Shown here piece after piece: positions 35,696-47,047 of a DNA stretch of 64,000 nucleotides. The notes beneath the pieces are model-generated. The model ran no database searches. It saw only the letters and a program-made list of their open reading frames with translations, and was not told where the DNA came from. Every line of letters starts with the position of its first letter. Positions within the stretch are counted from its first letter, which is position 1. Location: assembly GCA_963932465.1 (NCBI GenBank), contig OZ010792.1, forward strand, positions 744,001-808,000, written 5' to 3'. Source of the stretch: Maratus speciosus. Taxonomy: Eukaryota; Arthropoda; Arachnida; Araneae; Salticidae. Both the position numbers and the translations under genes were made by a program.

Positions 35696-36718
35696 GTAAG
35701 AACCAATGAGTTTGAAATTTTCAAACTTTTTTCTATAATTTTATTATGGGATAATACTAAAAACTGTTTTACTTCTGTAAATGATTATAGAATACTGATA
35801 TAAGTAGTGTTCACTCTAGAAAGAAAAAGGCCAGAGTGCTAGTCATAAAAAAAAAAGGCACTAGTTCAGTAGAAAAAGGCATTATTGCAAAACAAAAAAT
35901 ATTGTCTTTAGTTAAGATTTAAAAATAAAGGGTGGGGGGGATGTATAATTTTTAGGTATGATGAATGAAGTAACATTAATTTTGAATGTTTTAATGGATT
36001 AAAAAAAGTACAATTAGGTTACAATAATGATTAAACAATTTTGTATGTTTTCCCTTAATAAAAAAATTTAAAAAAACCTAATTTTTTTCAACTTTTTGGG
36101 CATACAGATTTATCAATAATATACCAACATAATGTTTGCTTAATTTGCATGGCTTTGGTGATAAAACTAAGAATATTAATTTTTTTTTCTGAGAAAGTTT
36201 TTGAGATTCTGCAGCTAAATTTGATGGATATTATACTGTATTCATATTTAGATTCTTCAATATTTTTTTCATAATATTTTGAGAGTGCACTTTAAGGAGA
36301 CCTTCCTTGTTAGTGATGAAATCAGATCTTTATGCTGCCCCTCCATATACAAACAAGCTTTTAAATTTGTTGACCATCTTATATAACAATGTTATAATTG
36401 GTCTTTTTTATTCGTATTTAACCTTTGGTGTAGAGTATGCAATCTAACTTGTAAAAAATAAATTAAAATAACTACCACTGACTAGAAAAACTTCAGCTGT
36501 TTTGTGACAAGTTAGATTTTGTTTTAAAATGATTAAATTTGTAGATTCAATTTGAAGAAAGAGAAATTTTGTGAAAGGTCTATTTTTAAAACAATTTTGT
36601 GAAGAAGAAATTGAAGGGTCCTTTAAAGGATTCAAATTTTTCCTAAACATATCTTTGTTATTGTTTAACCCATAAAAAATTAAATTTTAAATTAAATTTT
36701 ATTTTGTTTTTAAATTAG

Positions 36719-36864
36719 GATGCTGCCTTAGCTGTATTCAGGAAAACTCAAGAAAAGACTGTATCGCTTGGACATCGTTTAGATCTTCTGTTTCATATTA
36801 TTAGAATAGGATTATTTTATATTGACCATGACCTCATAACTCGCAACATTGAAAAGGCAAAAAG
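36719..36864 (+). CDS. PSMD6: PSMD6 / Rpn7, coding exon 3
   Basis: The acceptor TTTTAAATTAG is followed by [20 protein letters not shown], then [20 protein letters not shown] and TRNIEKAK, the conserved TPR-like helices of the RPN7 domain. It ends AAAAG before GTATGT, two bases into a Ser codon. The preceding intron is 1.0 kb. Conservation with animal Rpn7 is strong, with ordinary substitutions only. Confidence 0.96.
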
Positions 36865-36982
36865 GTATGTTGTATTTTCTAAATTGTGATTTTAAAGATA
36901 ATTTTGCTCCCTAAAATATCAGTATTTAAAAATATATATCAATTTTAATATGTGTGTCATAATTAAATTACTGCATGTTATA

Positions 36983-38624
36983 GGGTAGATGTGCCAGTAA
37001 TGGACACCCCTTGATGTTTTTGGTTCATAACAAAATAACTAATAAATATTTAGCTTTAATTATTTTTTTTTTTTTATAATACCACCCTTGCATGTTTTAT
37101 AAAACTGTGTTATTGTTGACACTTTTAATCAAACCAATCAGGAAGCAGAAAATAATGTTTCAAAGTTTTGCTGTTTTTCTGTGAAAATCTTAGTGAAGAG
37201 GCTAAGAGCTGTCTTTGTTTAATTAATTTATATATTATTTATTTTCTTGCAAAATTTTAATGTTTTTGTTTGAGTAGCAATAGAAAACTAAGAATTTTAT
37301 ATACTAACGGCCATTTACAAATTTTCATTTATTTTTAAGTTTTAAGAGGGGGTGTCCATTACTGGGATGGTTAATTAGTCATTTTCCAGTAATGGACACC
37401 CCATGTAGACATTGTTAAAAATGCAATTTCAGTAATGTTTATAGTGCATAAAATATTTTGGCTTAACTGCAAACCTAAATAATCAAATTTAATTTTTAAC
37501 TCATACTTACCAAAATGTAATAACACAAAAACTTTTATAAATAGCTGCTTTTAAGTTATTTTATGTGATTAATAAAATTTCAGTATTTTTTTCTTTTTTT
37601 TTATGTATACATACCTTGCATATTTTTTAATCTGACAATCAAACCAGCCAGGAAGCAGAAAATATTGTTTAAGAGCACATTCAAAGAGGGGCTCATAGGG
37701 CTTAATCCCTCTCCATTTAAATAAAAACAATTAAGTTACAGAAGCTATTAAAAATCTATTTTCTGTCTTAAATGTTTCCTTATTGACCTCTGACAGAAAA
37801 AAAAAGTAGCATTATTAATGAAAGTTATAGGTAATATTCTTGAAACTAGTAAATCTGCAGATCAGTGGCCTCAAACATCAGTTCTACTGTTTTATTTTGA
37901 AATTGTTTTATTTAGTATTTAAAATATTCAACCCATAATATCATTTCTTTCCTATTTGTAATATTAATTATTATAAATGATATATCAAGTAGTCTCTGGA
38001 AGAATAATTGTTAAAAACAGTGAGACAAAACTAAACACTAATATTTCAAAACTTCTTTTTTTTTTATTATTATTATTACCTTTTAAATCTACCTCTGTTT
38101 CAATAATTTGATCGCTGTAATTGCCTGATATTTAGTATTTTAAACTACTATCCATCTAAAATAATTAAAACATTGGTCTTCTGATAATTGCAATTGCAAT
38201 AATTGATGCACACAGTAAATGATTATCACAAATATTTTATTAATTACTGGAATCCTAATTGTTAAATTTATTTGAAAATAACTATTTTGTTTCATTAGTA
38301 TGTATTTATTAAATTTTGGATCTAAATACAGTCATAAAAACAATTATGTTTATTACTTTTTATGGGGTGTCCATTACTGGAACAGAGGGTGTTCATTACT
38401 GGGTCAGATGGTGTCCATTACTGGGCTTTTGGGTGTTTTGATATATTTCTGTTATTTAAAATTAAATTTCGATTCATATAGGGAAATGAGACTATAATAA
38501 TGGTTAAATATTGTTAATAGATTAATATAATATTGAAAAAAACTGGAATATAATAATTGTAACTAATAAAAAAATAATTTTAAAAGAAATTCCTTAAGGG
38601 GGTCCATTACTGGCACATCTACCC
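36983..38624 (-). mobile_element. 1.65-kb TA-flanked element, copy 2, inverted
   Basis: The same terminus (GGGTAGATGTGCCAGTAATG) and TA flanks (36981-36982, 38625-38626). The internal order is the reverse complement of 28762-30416 over almost its whole length. The ATGGTTAAATATTGTTAATA core that is shared with the 25460 MITE lies near 38497. It is in PSMD6 intron 3. Confidence 0.85.
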
Positions 38625-38626
38625 TA

Positions 38627-41552
38627 GTGACTTTTATAGATCAGTAATCTAAGCTAATTGTTTTATTTATTTGAATCAGTAGTTTTAAGATATACCAATG
38701 CTTTAAACCAGAACCAAATCAAAAAACAGAAAAAGTTATTTCAGATGAAATAACAGTTGAAACAAACCATAAAAACATTTAAATTTGAAAAAATGAAATT
38801 TATAGAATTTCAACTATTTAAAAGATAAACTAAAATGCAAACTTTTGACATTAGTCAGTTTTGGTCTTTATTTTTTTATAAGAAGCATGTCAAAATTAAA
38901 ACTCAAATTATATACACTGAAATTAAATTGATAAAAATGAAAATATTTATTAACTAAGGCATAGGAATGACCAGTGGTATCTTCTTCATGTGGAGCCTGG
39001 GCACATAGACTGCGTTAAGGTATTTCTGTTACAAAATCCATGCATTATGAACATTATATCAAAAGACTTTACGGGCAATTTAAAATCTAAACCAGCCATA
39101 CCCAACGCTTTTTTTTTTTCTTGTGGGCCTTACTACTATATACTCTTACTATGTTTAGGTGTTAATATTTGTACAAAGCACAATCCTCTTCCCCCACCCC
39201 CTTCCCTTTTTATCAATTATGATTATTTGAACTTTTTGTGAGCATTTCTGTTTAAGCACTACATTATGCACTTTAAATATGAAAAAAAAAAAAAATCAAT
39301 TATCTAAAAAAATTGTAAAGTTGTGAATGTCATTATCAAGGCTTGTTCCAAACTTCAAATTTATTAATTGAAACCCTTATTTTTTAAGATTTGGAAAACT
39401 TTAGAAAAAATTAAATGAGTATATTTCCCGTCTCTATTTTTTACACGTTCGACACTTTAGGCAAAACAGAAAAGATTTCTGTTAATTATCCGTATTTGAA
39501 GTTTTTCCCTTTTATCATTACCGTAATGCACAGTAGTTTTTTATTCAGTTTCACACTTGATGTCATTTTGATATGACAGCATTCTTATATTGTAGAGTAC
39601 CACAAGCAGTAATTTCTATTTTTGATTAACTATGTAAGAGTTACTGCAGTTTGTGTCTTTTGTTCCAAAATTACGGTCAGTATATTTAATGTGTCGTTAA
39701 CAAGTTTGTTATTGCTGAAATACATATTTAATAATTTAAATTTTCAAAATCGATTATTAAAAAAGGAAGAGGGGGGGGGGGGGGGACTGCTTTCAGAATA
39801 GTACCCCATAAGCTTTCATCTGTAATACTTTAGGTTTGAAATAGGCTTAACATTAAAAATGTCATTACGATGGTCTTTATCAAGGCATATTTAATTCATG
39901 GTTTCAGAGGTATAGTAATGACAATTTTAGACATTTTAAAAAATTCATTGCTAATTTGTAGAAAGAATTCCCACTATTTTAATATAGGGTGTCATTTGAC
40001 CTAAAAATCAGGAATTAATAAAATTTAACCTTAAAAGACATAATTTCCCTTTATTTGAGAATGTGTATCCCTACATATGTTTTAGAAGAGTAAAATTACA
40101 AATTACTTAATAAAATTTTCTCAGATCGCTCTTTACACTTTTTTCAACTATACCAAATTGACATAGTTGCTTCATTTAACTGTATTTGGAATAAACATAT
40201 CTACTATAATTCAATACATTTCAATTTCAGTGGGGGTGGGGGGGGGGGAGAATTAAATAACTTACTAAATATGCCATCACTATCTTTCATTGTGACGTCA
40301 AACTTACTCTAAACAAACTGTTTTTATATTTTATTTCCTATTTTGGTTGTATATAACAGTTATATGTTATTAGCTATACCTTACAGCTAAATGTTTTGTT
40401 ATTTTAGAAGCAATAGTAACATATTCTATGATTTATATTAAATAGAAAATTAAACATAGCAACCTTTTTTTTCTTTTTTTTTTTTTTTTTAATTTGTTCT
40501 TTCTCTTTTTGATCAAAACTCCTTGATGTCACAACTGATAGCATCTAGAAAAATGTCATCATTTTCATGTAATCATAATCAGTGGTGTAGTCGTTAAAAC
40601 AGAGGGTATACGGCATGTCTTAAAAAAATCCAGAAGGTATATGGCATATACCCTCCAAAATCCCTGATCATAGATTTAATTTTTATAGATGTAAGCTTCT
40701 ATTTAAAAGTAGTGATATACAGAATAGAATTTCATTAAATGTTGCATCATTTAGCCGACTTTTTTTTCATTTTCCCCCTGTATTGTCAAGGATATTTTTT
40801 ACATGTGTCAAAGAAAACATGCATTCTCTTTAATAAATTTGTTGGATTTTACTGTAATTGAGTCATTTTTTTCTGATTGATTTTTATGATTTATGGGTAT
40901 GAATGCACAGAGCTCCATTATTGTGGTCACCATATTTTTAGAATTTTGCATCATTAACACAGGAAAAGCCAGGTGGTTCATCTAATCTATATATATAAAT
41001 CAGTGTTTGAGTATATGGATTCGTATACAAATCTTCAGTTTTTGACACATTTGAATGCAACTTGACATACGTCCGTTTTAGAACAAAATTACTGGCTATT
41101 TTAAAAATTTCTCGGACTACTCTTTACTCTTTTTTTTTCCATAACCTGATACAAATTATACATTTTTATTTTTATTTTTATTTTTTTTTTCAACTTTCAA
41201 ATGCAGTTTTCCTTTCCTGTTGCCACAAAAAAAACTTGATATTTAATGATTGCTAATTTCAAACACTGTGACTCAACCTAAACTGTAAGTTGGGTTGGAT
41301 TGAAGAAAAATCAGCTTACCATCCTGGTGTAGGACTCTAGTATGAACCTCAACAATTTTTTTAAAATATACTCTACTTCAGATTTAAATGCCATTGGATT
41401 ACTTGAAATTTGGTTCAATATTCCATTTATAATTACACAGTAAGAACTTTATATTTTTTAAGTTTTGTTTTGCTTAATCATGATTGTTTATTTCTAATAA
41501 CATTTAAAAATTATGCTAAGCATGTTTTTAATTGTAAATTATGTTATTTCAG
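38627..41552. other. PSMD6 intron 3, 3' part
   Basis: No gene found. It holds a G15 run (39771-39785), a second G-rich run near 40230-40250, a small inverted pair GAGGGTATACGGCAT / ATGGCATATACCCTC (about 40605-40660) that looks like a worn MITE, and a Helitron-like start TCTATATATATAAATCAG at 40988. The open frame at 38990-39241 has no recognisable protein. Confidence 0.45.
40988..41260 (+). mobile_element. Helitron-like 5' segment
   Basis: The TCTATATATATAAA start is preceded by A, and the later ACTTTCAAATGCAGTTTTCC and TGTTGCCACAAAA words match the other Helitron-like segments at 11146 and 59100. No 3' hairpin plus CTRR end was found. Confidence 0.4.
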
Positions 41553-41772
41553 TTTAATTGAAGAAGGTGGAGATTGGGACCGTCGTAATCGACTCAAAGT
41601 TTATCAAGGAGTTTATTGCATGGCTATCCGTGACTTTAAAAATGCAGCAGTCTTTTTCCTTGACACAGTCTCTACATTTACAAGTTATGAGCTTATGGAC
41701 TATAAGACTTTTGTCACTTACACAGTTATCTGCAGTATGATATCTTTATCTAGAGTTGACCTCAGAGAAAAG
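41553..41772 (+). CDS. PSMD6: PSMD6 / Rpn7, coding exon 4
   Basis: The acceptor ATGTTATTTCAG is followed by the third base of a Ser codon and [19 protein letters not shown], the best conserved block of the protein. After it come [20 protein letters not shown] and ..[12 protein letters not shown]. The exon ends AAG/GTTTGT in phase 0. With exons 1-3 it completes about 239 of roughly 390 residues, covering the RPN7 domain. The PCI domain that binds other lid subunits should start in the next exon, which is not found before 64000. Confidence 0.96.
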
Positions 41773-42349
41773 GTTTGTTTACAAATACATCACTCTCAAA
41801 ATTACATTGTTCATTTTTTTTCTTTTACTGTGTATGTAATTGTTTGAGATACATACTAGCCTGTCATCCAGAAAAATTGGGCTGAATTTATGCCAGTTTA
41901 GTGATGGGCAATAACGAGATGTTTTTCTCGATTGTAAGGACATCTCGATACTTTTCGATTGTGTAAATTTTTTCTCGATGACTCCAGTTTGCCAATTGCT
42001 TTTATACATCATATATTATATATTATATACGTCATACATTTATAAAGAATCGTCTGCGGGTGAACTGGAATGAGTCGGCGTTAATAAAGACTAGGTGACT
42101 TCGCCCGCTAGTAGGCCCCTCCTTTAATCGGGGCCCCTAAGTTATACGTAATCTTATAATATGAAATCACGAACAGGTTACCCGCTATATACGACACCGT
42201 ATAGCAGGCGTGGTGTGCACGCACTACAAAATCTTGTAAAAAAATATAATCTCGAAACGAACGAACCTCGGACCAGATGTCTTGGGGGAGGGGTCAAAGT
42301 GAGCGGAGGGGCACAGTAGCTGCATAATATGAATAAGTCGTCACAGGTC

Positions 42350-42728
42350 TTTAGGCCTTTCGAACCATATGTCACATGAGTGGTCTGGATCTGAATTTAT
42401 AAAAATGCCCTTCCCGTGGGGCAAAGAGGGGGGAGGGGTGCGGGGTGCGGGAGATGGATAACATGAGTAAGTGGTCATAGGCCTTTCCAACAATATGTCA
42501 CATGAGGGGTCTCGGCTAAATTTAGAAAAGTGTCCCCCGTGGGGGAAAAGTGGGGAGCGGTCACCGGAAGTGCAGAACATCAATAAGTTGTCACAGACCT
42601 TACCAATAATATCTCACATGTGGGGTCTTGGCTAAATTTGAAAAAGTGTCTCCCGGGGGGCAATGTGGGGGGACGGACACCGGAGGAGCATAACATCAAT
42701 AAGTAGTCACAAACCTTTCCAACGATAT
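42350..42728. repeat. ~118-bp tandem repeat, left part
   Basis: Units are marked by ATGTCACATGAGGGGTCT and AAAAGTG..CCCGTGGGG, at about 42372, 42498 and 42614 (spacing 116-126). The array resumes at 51316 beyond the copia element. Overlapping small open frames on the - strand are products of the repeat. Confidence 0.88.
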
Positions 42729-43742
42729 TGTGGGGGGTGTGGTTTGGTGTGTTTGTTGCTTGCCCCTCCCACGAAAAAAATTCAGCAGAGTGACTTGACA
42801 AATTAGTTTAAGTTATATATGAAACTTTGAAAATATAGTTAAAATAATAACTTTGAATAAGAATATGTTGAAGTATATGCAACTTCATGAATCCTATATA
42901 TATTATATGATGTTTCATGGATAAGGTAAGTGTAAAATGTACTTACAGTAATGAGCCAAAATGATGAACAGAAGAAGGATTCATTTATTGGTGCTTGTAG
43001 TACATGAACTTGACTTCGTTCTTGGATTAAATTAATGGACACTTGCGACGATAGTCTACCCGAACTCGAGAGAACTGCATTATTCGACGACATAAGTAAC
43101 TTGAAATGTATTATCCACAACTCTATCGCCGATTTAATTAACAATTTTTCGATGAAACGTCTTCTAACTAAACCATTATGCTTAATAAATTCTCACAATT
43201 ATATCGGTATTCAGCCATATACCATACATATTCGCTGACACTTCATAAAACATACCAGATAGTACCATAAGTCAGCCTTCAGACATCGCACACCTCACAC
43301 AGAAAAAAATGAAATCGCTGTCCCTTTAAATCAGGACGAAAACCTATCGGCCAATCAGAATCGACTATGCAATTTGCATAAGTCGGAAGATATTTAACAT
43401 TTACTTATAATTTGAATAACATTTAATAAATATTACGATGACTTTAGAAAAATTACTTTAATATAGAAATGACTTAAAAAGATGATTTTACATGTTAATT
43501 AAATTTAAATACTTATCTTTAAAAAAATGAATACTAGCGAATGCGATCGCAAGTAAAATTGCCGTATACGGTCCACGACCGAAACACGATACACAACCAT
43601 CCAACCGTGGCGGTAAAAACGTAAACAAACGCCGAAAGGCGGCAAAAGAAAAGAAAATATCGTGCTGTCGAGTTCAGGTAGACTTTACAAATTGTTTAAT
43701 GAAAAAATAGAAATGAAAAATGCTTGGGAATAATTTTCCACA
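42729..43742 (-). repeat. Copia 3' LTR
   Basis: Read on the - strand it starts TGTGGAAAATTATTCC and ends CCACACCCCCCACA. It has the same length as the 5' LTR. The open frames inside it are present in both LTRs only because LTRs are copies of each other. Confidence 0.95.
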
Positions 43743-43762
43743 GAATGCCCCTCTTTCCCATT
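43743..43762 (-). other. Polypurine tract
   Basis: The - strand reads GGGAAAGAGGGGCATTC directly before the 3' LTR, the expected primer site for plus-strand DNA synthesis. Confidence 0.8.
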
Positions 43763-43853
43763 CATTTTGATTTTCTGCAATAAAGTTCATTACAAAAGTT
43801 TTTGTAATAATGGCAGGATCAAAAGAAAGTTTTTTTTTTTCATGGAAAGTTCA

Positions 43854-45160
43854 TCACCATAAAAAAACTTCTCTGAATCTAAGAAAGGAGTCCTTTACGA
43901 GGGATTTAGTCAAAATATCTGCATAGTTCTCTTTTGACATAACATGCTTAATGTCGAAGAGGCCATTGTTATACCAGTCTCTTATAAACTTGTATTTTAA
44001 ATCAATATAACGATTCTTTATGGTATCAGCTTTCTGTTTGGTGAAGGAAATGGCGGCAGTATTATCACAAAAGAGCATTGGATGTTGAATAGTAATGATG
44101 TCCAAGTTAAGACTTTTCTGAATTTCAATTAGAGACATGTTTAAGAATTTTAGATCTTTTACAGCTTCTGTCGCTGCTATTATTTCTGCTTCCATTGGAC
44201 TCAAGGCTACGCAATTTTGTTTAGTTACTCTCCAGGTTACTGGAATATTGTTCAATAAAGCAATGTAGCCGCTCCAGGATTTTCGATCAGTAGTGTCACT
44301 TGCCCAAGAAGCGTCGACGTAGACAGCTAGCTGGATTGGAGGGTCAGATTGCGCCAACTTCAATCCCAAGGATTTTGTCGAAGAGAGATACATCAGGATT
44401 CGCAGGAGTGCCTTGTAGTGCAACAGGTTGTGGCTCTCTGTAAATTGTGAAAGTGCAGCAACAGGCCAAGCAATGTCTGGACGGCATCGATGAGCAATGT
44501 ACTGTAGACATCCCAGTAAGTTTCGGTACGGCAAATTCTCGGGAAATTCGTCATCTTCAGCAACTGGAACAGGATTATATCCAGGAGGAGAAGGAAGAGA
44601 TATATTAGTAAAATCAGGGACATCAAACTTCTTTAAACACTTTTCAATATAATGTTCACAGTTAACATTAACTATTGCATCCTCTTCTCTTTTAAAATTG
44701 ATACCTAGTAACATTGAAATAGGACCTAAATTTTTAACTTCATAAATGGATTCAATTAACTGTACTACCTCTTTTAAAACTTCACCATTTTTTGCAAAAA
44801 TAGGCAAATCATCCACATACACTATAACTATTGCTTCACTTTTATAAGAGTATACACAAGTTAACCCTTGTACTTCACTGAATCCATTTGTAATTAACTT
44901 ATTATGCAAATCATGGTACCAACATCTTCCAGCTTGGTGGAGCCCATAGATTGCTTTCTTTAACTTTAAAACACAGTGTTCTTTCCCTGGAATTGTATAA
45001 TCTTCGGGTTGTTTGATGCAAATTTCTTTATCAATATCCCCATATAAGTATGCACATTTAACATCAAGAAGACAATGCACCCAACTCAATATTCTAATAA
45101 AAAAAGCTATGAAAAGACGAATGAGTGTAAAATTTATTACTGGACTAAATGTGTCGTCGT
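43854..45160 (-). CDS. Copia pol, reverse transcriptase and RNase H part
   Basis: The frame continues from the hAT junction (YDDTFSPVINF..) through LLDVKCAYLYGDIDKEIC (the Asp of motif A), KKAIYGLHQAGRCWY and YVDD (catalytic), then PYRNLLGCLQYIAHRCRPDI. The RNase H follows, with YVDASWASD, the ALSPMEAEIIAATEA Glu, the FCDNTAAI Asp and the terminal NRYIDLKYKFIRDW..ADILTKSL block typical of copia. It is undamaged to the stop at 43854. RT and RNase H copy the element RNA into DNA in a virus-like particle. Confidence 0.93.
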
Positions 45161-45781
45161 AATCTAAACAGGGTTGGCAAGTTTCTGCCAGAGTGGTTAA
45201 AACCAGCGGTTATAACCGGTTAAAACCGGCATGGCAGAAACTAGTTTCTGCCAGTAAGTGGCAGAAACTCAGAAATAATATTAATAAGAACTTTAATGTG
45301 CAATGATTCTTAATTCATACATGTATTTGATGTGTAAACAATTAAGTTAAAAATTAAAATTAAAGATTATGAATGTTATTCAAAGTTGTAAAAAAGTTTC
45401 AAAATTATCATATAAATATACTTTGTTTATATAATAATAGGTACTAATTTTTTTTCACTTGAAAAACAGAAATTTTCAATGGTAGTCTGATGCTGTACAA
45501 GTTTAACTATTTTATATTATTGTTTAGAGTTGAATTTTTATTTAAAAGTAAAAAAAGAAATTTACAAAAAAATCTGTGATATTTTAACAAATGTATTTTT
45601 CAGAGTATTTTTAAATAAATAATGCAATGCAATGCAATAACTTAAAGATTATGATTCTTGTGAAAATATATAAGTAAACAATTGAAGCACAATAAATAAC
45701 AGAAAAAAAATTTAATGAATTATCTTGCACAATTATTTTACAATATTGAAAGAACAAAATTGCCACTCAAATATACTATTA

Positions 45782-46275
45782 TTACTTTTTCCACAGAACA
45801 TTCCATAGCATAGGACAAAATTTTGCTAATCTTTCTGAACTCACTGTTTCTTTGTTTTGAATGAAGGAAAAGTTTGAAAATATACTTTCAAGACTATCAT
45901 TACTTGCTGGCAATGTCATTATTGAAGATGCAAATTTGAAAAATCCTCATTTTCACCAGTATTCGTTTTTAAAGATGACCACCACATAGAAGGTAAGGGC
46001 AAGACCTTTTCTAGGGCTTCCTTGGAGAAATAAATTTCTGAGGCAGGAGTCGATTTTGCTTCAAAGGATATTATATGTGGCACAAAATTGGGATTAATAT
46101 CAGAAAGCAATTTCCTTGCCTTTTCTTTATGCTCATATGTCAATTTTGATCCCATATACTTAGGATGAAGTAAATAAGTTAGCATATGGTAGTCGGTTAT
46201 TACTGTATCAAATCTGCTTTGAACCTTTGTAGTTGTTTGTTTTGTAAATGCAAAATGTGGTTGGAACATTTTCAA
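45782..46275 (-). pseudogene. hAT transposase, C-terminal remnant
   Basis: The first frame (46275-45919) includes YHMLTYLLHPKYMGSKLTYE, then LLSDINPNFVPHIISFEAK and MWWSSLK, the region before the dimerisation domain in this transposase group. After a frameshift near 45935, IMTLPASNDSLESIFSNFSF and SSERLAKFCPMLWNVLWKK match the hATC dimerisation motif. The catalytic N-terminal half is missing or replaced by the palindrome, so the element depends on another source of transposase. Confidence 0.72.
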
Positions 46276-46290
46276 CTAACAGTCTTAATA

Positions 46291-46425
46291 AAAAAGCTAA
46301 AATCTTTAACAATGATTTTATGCACAAATAACATACAGACACGACAAAAATATCCCAAATAATCGTTTTTTGTTGTGTCTGTACGTTATTTGTGCGTAAA
46401 ATCATTGTTAAAGATTTTAGCTTTT
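46291..46425. repeat. Palindrome with 60-bp arms
   Basis: Arms 46291-46350 and 46366-46425 are inverted copies with about four mismatches (CTAAAATCTTTAACAATGAT / ATCATTGTTAAAGATTTTAG) around a 15-base loop. AACAGTCTTAA occurs on both sides (46278 and about 46464) and may be the duplication of a small MITE inserted in the hAT. Confidence 0.85.
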
Positions 46426-47047
46426 TTACTAAAATTCCCACAAAGTTTGATCTATGCTTATAACAGTCTTAAATTGAAAAAAAAAAAAAAAGTCAGATTT
46501 GTTCCCTTGAATACTGTATTTAAATGAAATGTTTTTTAAATTCATGGAATTACAAGATCCGAATATAACTATAACATTTCTATGAGAGATAATTTATAGT
46601 GTTATTATTAAATTAATACGTTAAATTACAGAAAATTATTTTGAACAAGTATTGAATATTTTTCTTTTCTTTTCATTGTTTAATTTAAAATAAGTATTGG
46701 ATATAGTTTTGTATTTGATTTTTAAACTGAAATTTTAAAATACTCTAATAATTGTTTACATATAAAATTATATAACCATACTATAACAAAAATTTTATCT
46801 GTTACATTACTCATTTTTTCTAATACAAATCTATTTTTTAATTAAAACTACCCACAATATTTCATTTGTTATTTATACGGAATAAAATGTACTTAAGGAA
46901 TTTAATACTAGTAAAAAAGTCTCATATTATGTCATGAAATGCGTTTATGCCAGTTGTTGCCAGTTTCTGCCGGTTAAAACCGGTTATAACCAGTTTCTGC
47001 CACTGGCAAGGCAGAAACCCTTTTTTGCCGGCAAATAGCCAGCCCTG

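Larger units (their letters stand above)
45169..47047 (-). mobile_element. hAT element inserted in copia reverse transcriptase
   Basis: Ends CAGGGTTGGCAA and GCCAGCCCTG, with 8-bp duplication AATCTAAA at 45161-45168 and 47048-47055. GTTTCTGCC(A/G) and GGTTAAAACCGG words are mirrored near both ends. It carries a transposase remnant and a long palindrome. Removing it and one duplication joins the two pol frames exactly, so it came after the young copia insertion. Confidence 0.95.

Noticed and set aside
35696..35803. Extension of PSMD6 exon 2 into the following open frame
   Set aside because: The strong donor at 35696 and the matching phase of exon 3 explain the sequence; the extra residues resemble no Rpn7.
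24984..41772. PSMD6 as a processed retrocopy
   Set aside because: Four exons with GT-AG introns in consistent phase and no coding damage show a genuine intron-bearing gene.
42178..42801. Three overlapping proline-rich open frames on the - strand
   Set aside because: They are translations of the ~118-bp tandem repeat and share its period.
43035..43238. A 67-residue open frame present twice (also 50608-50811)
   Set aside because: It lies within the copia LTRs, which are copies of each other, so the repetition is no evidence of a gene.
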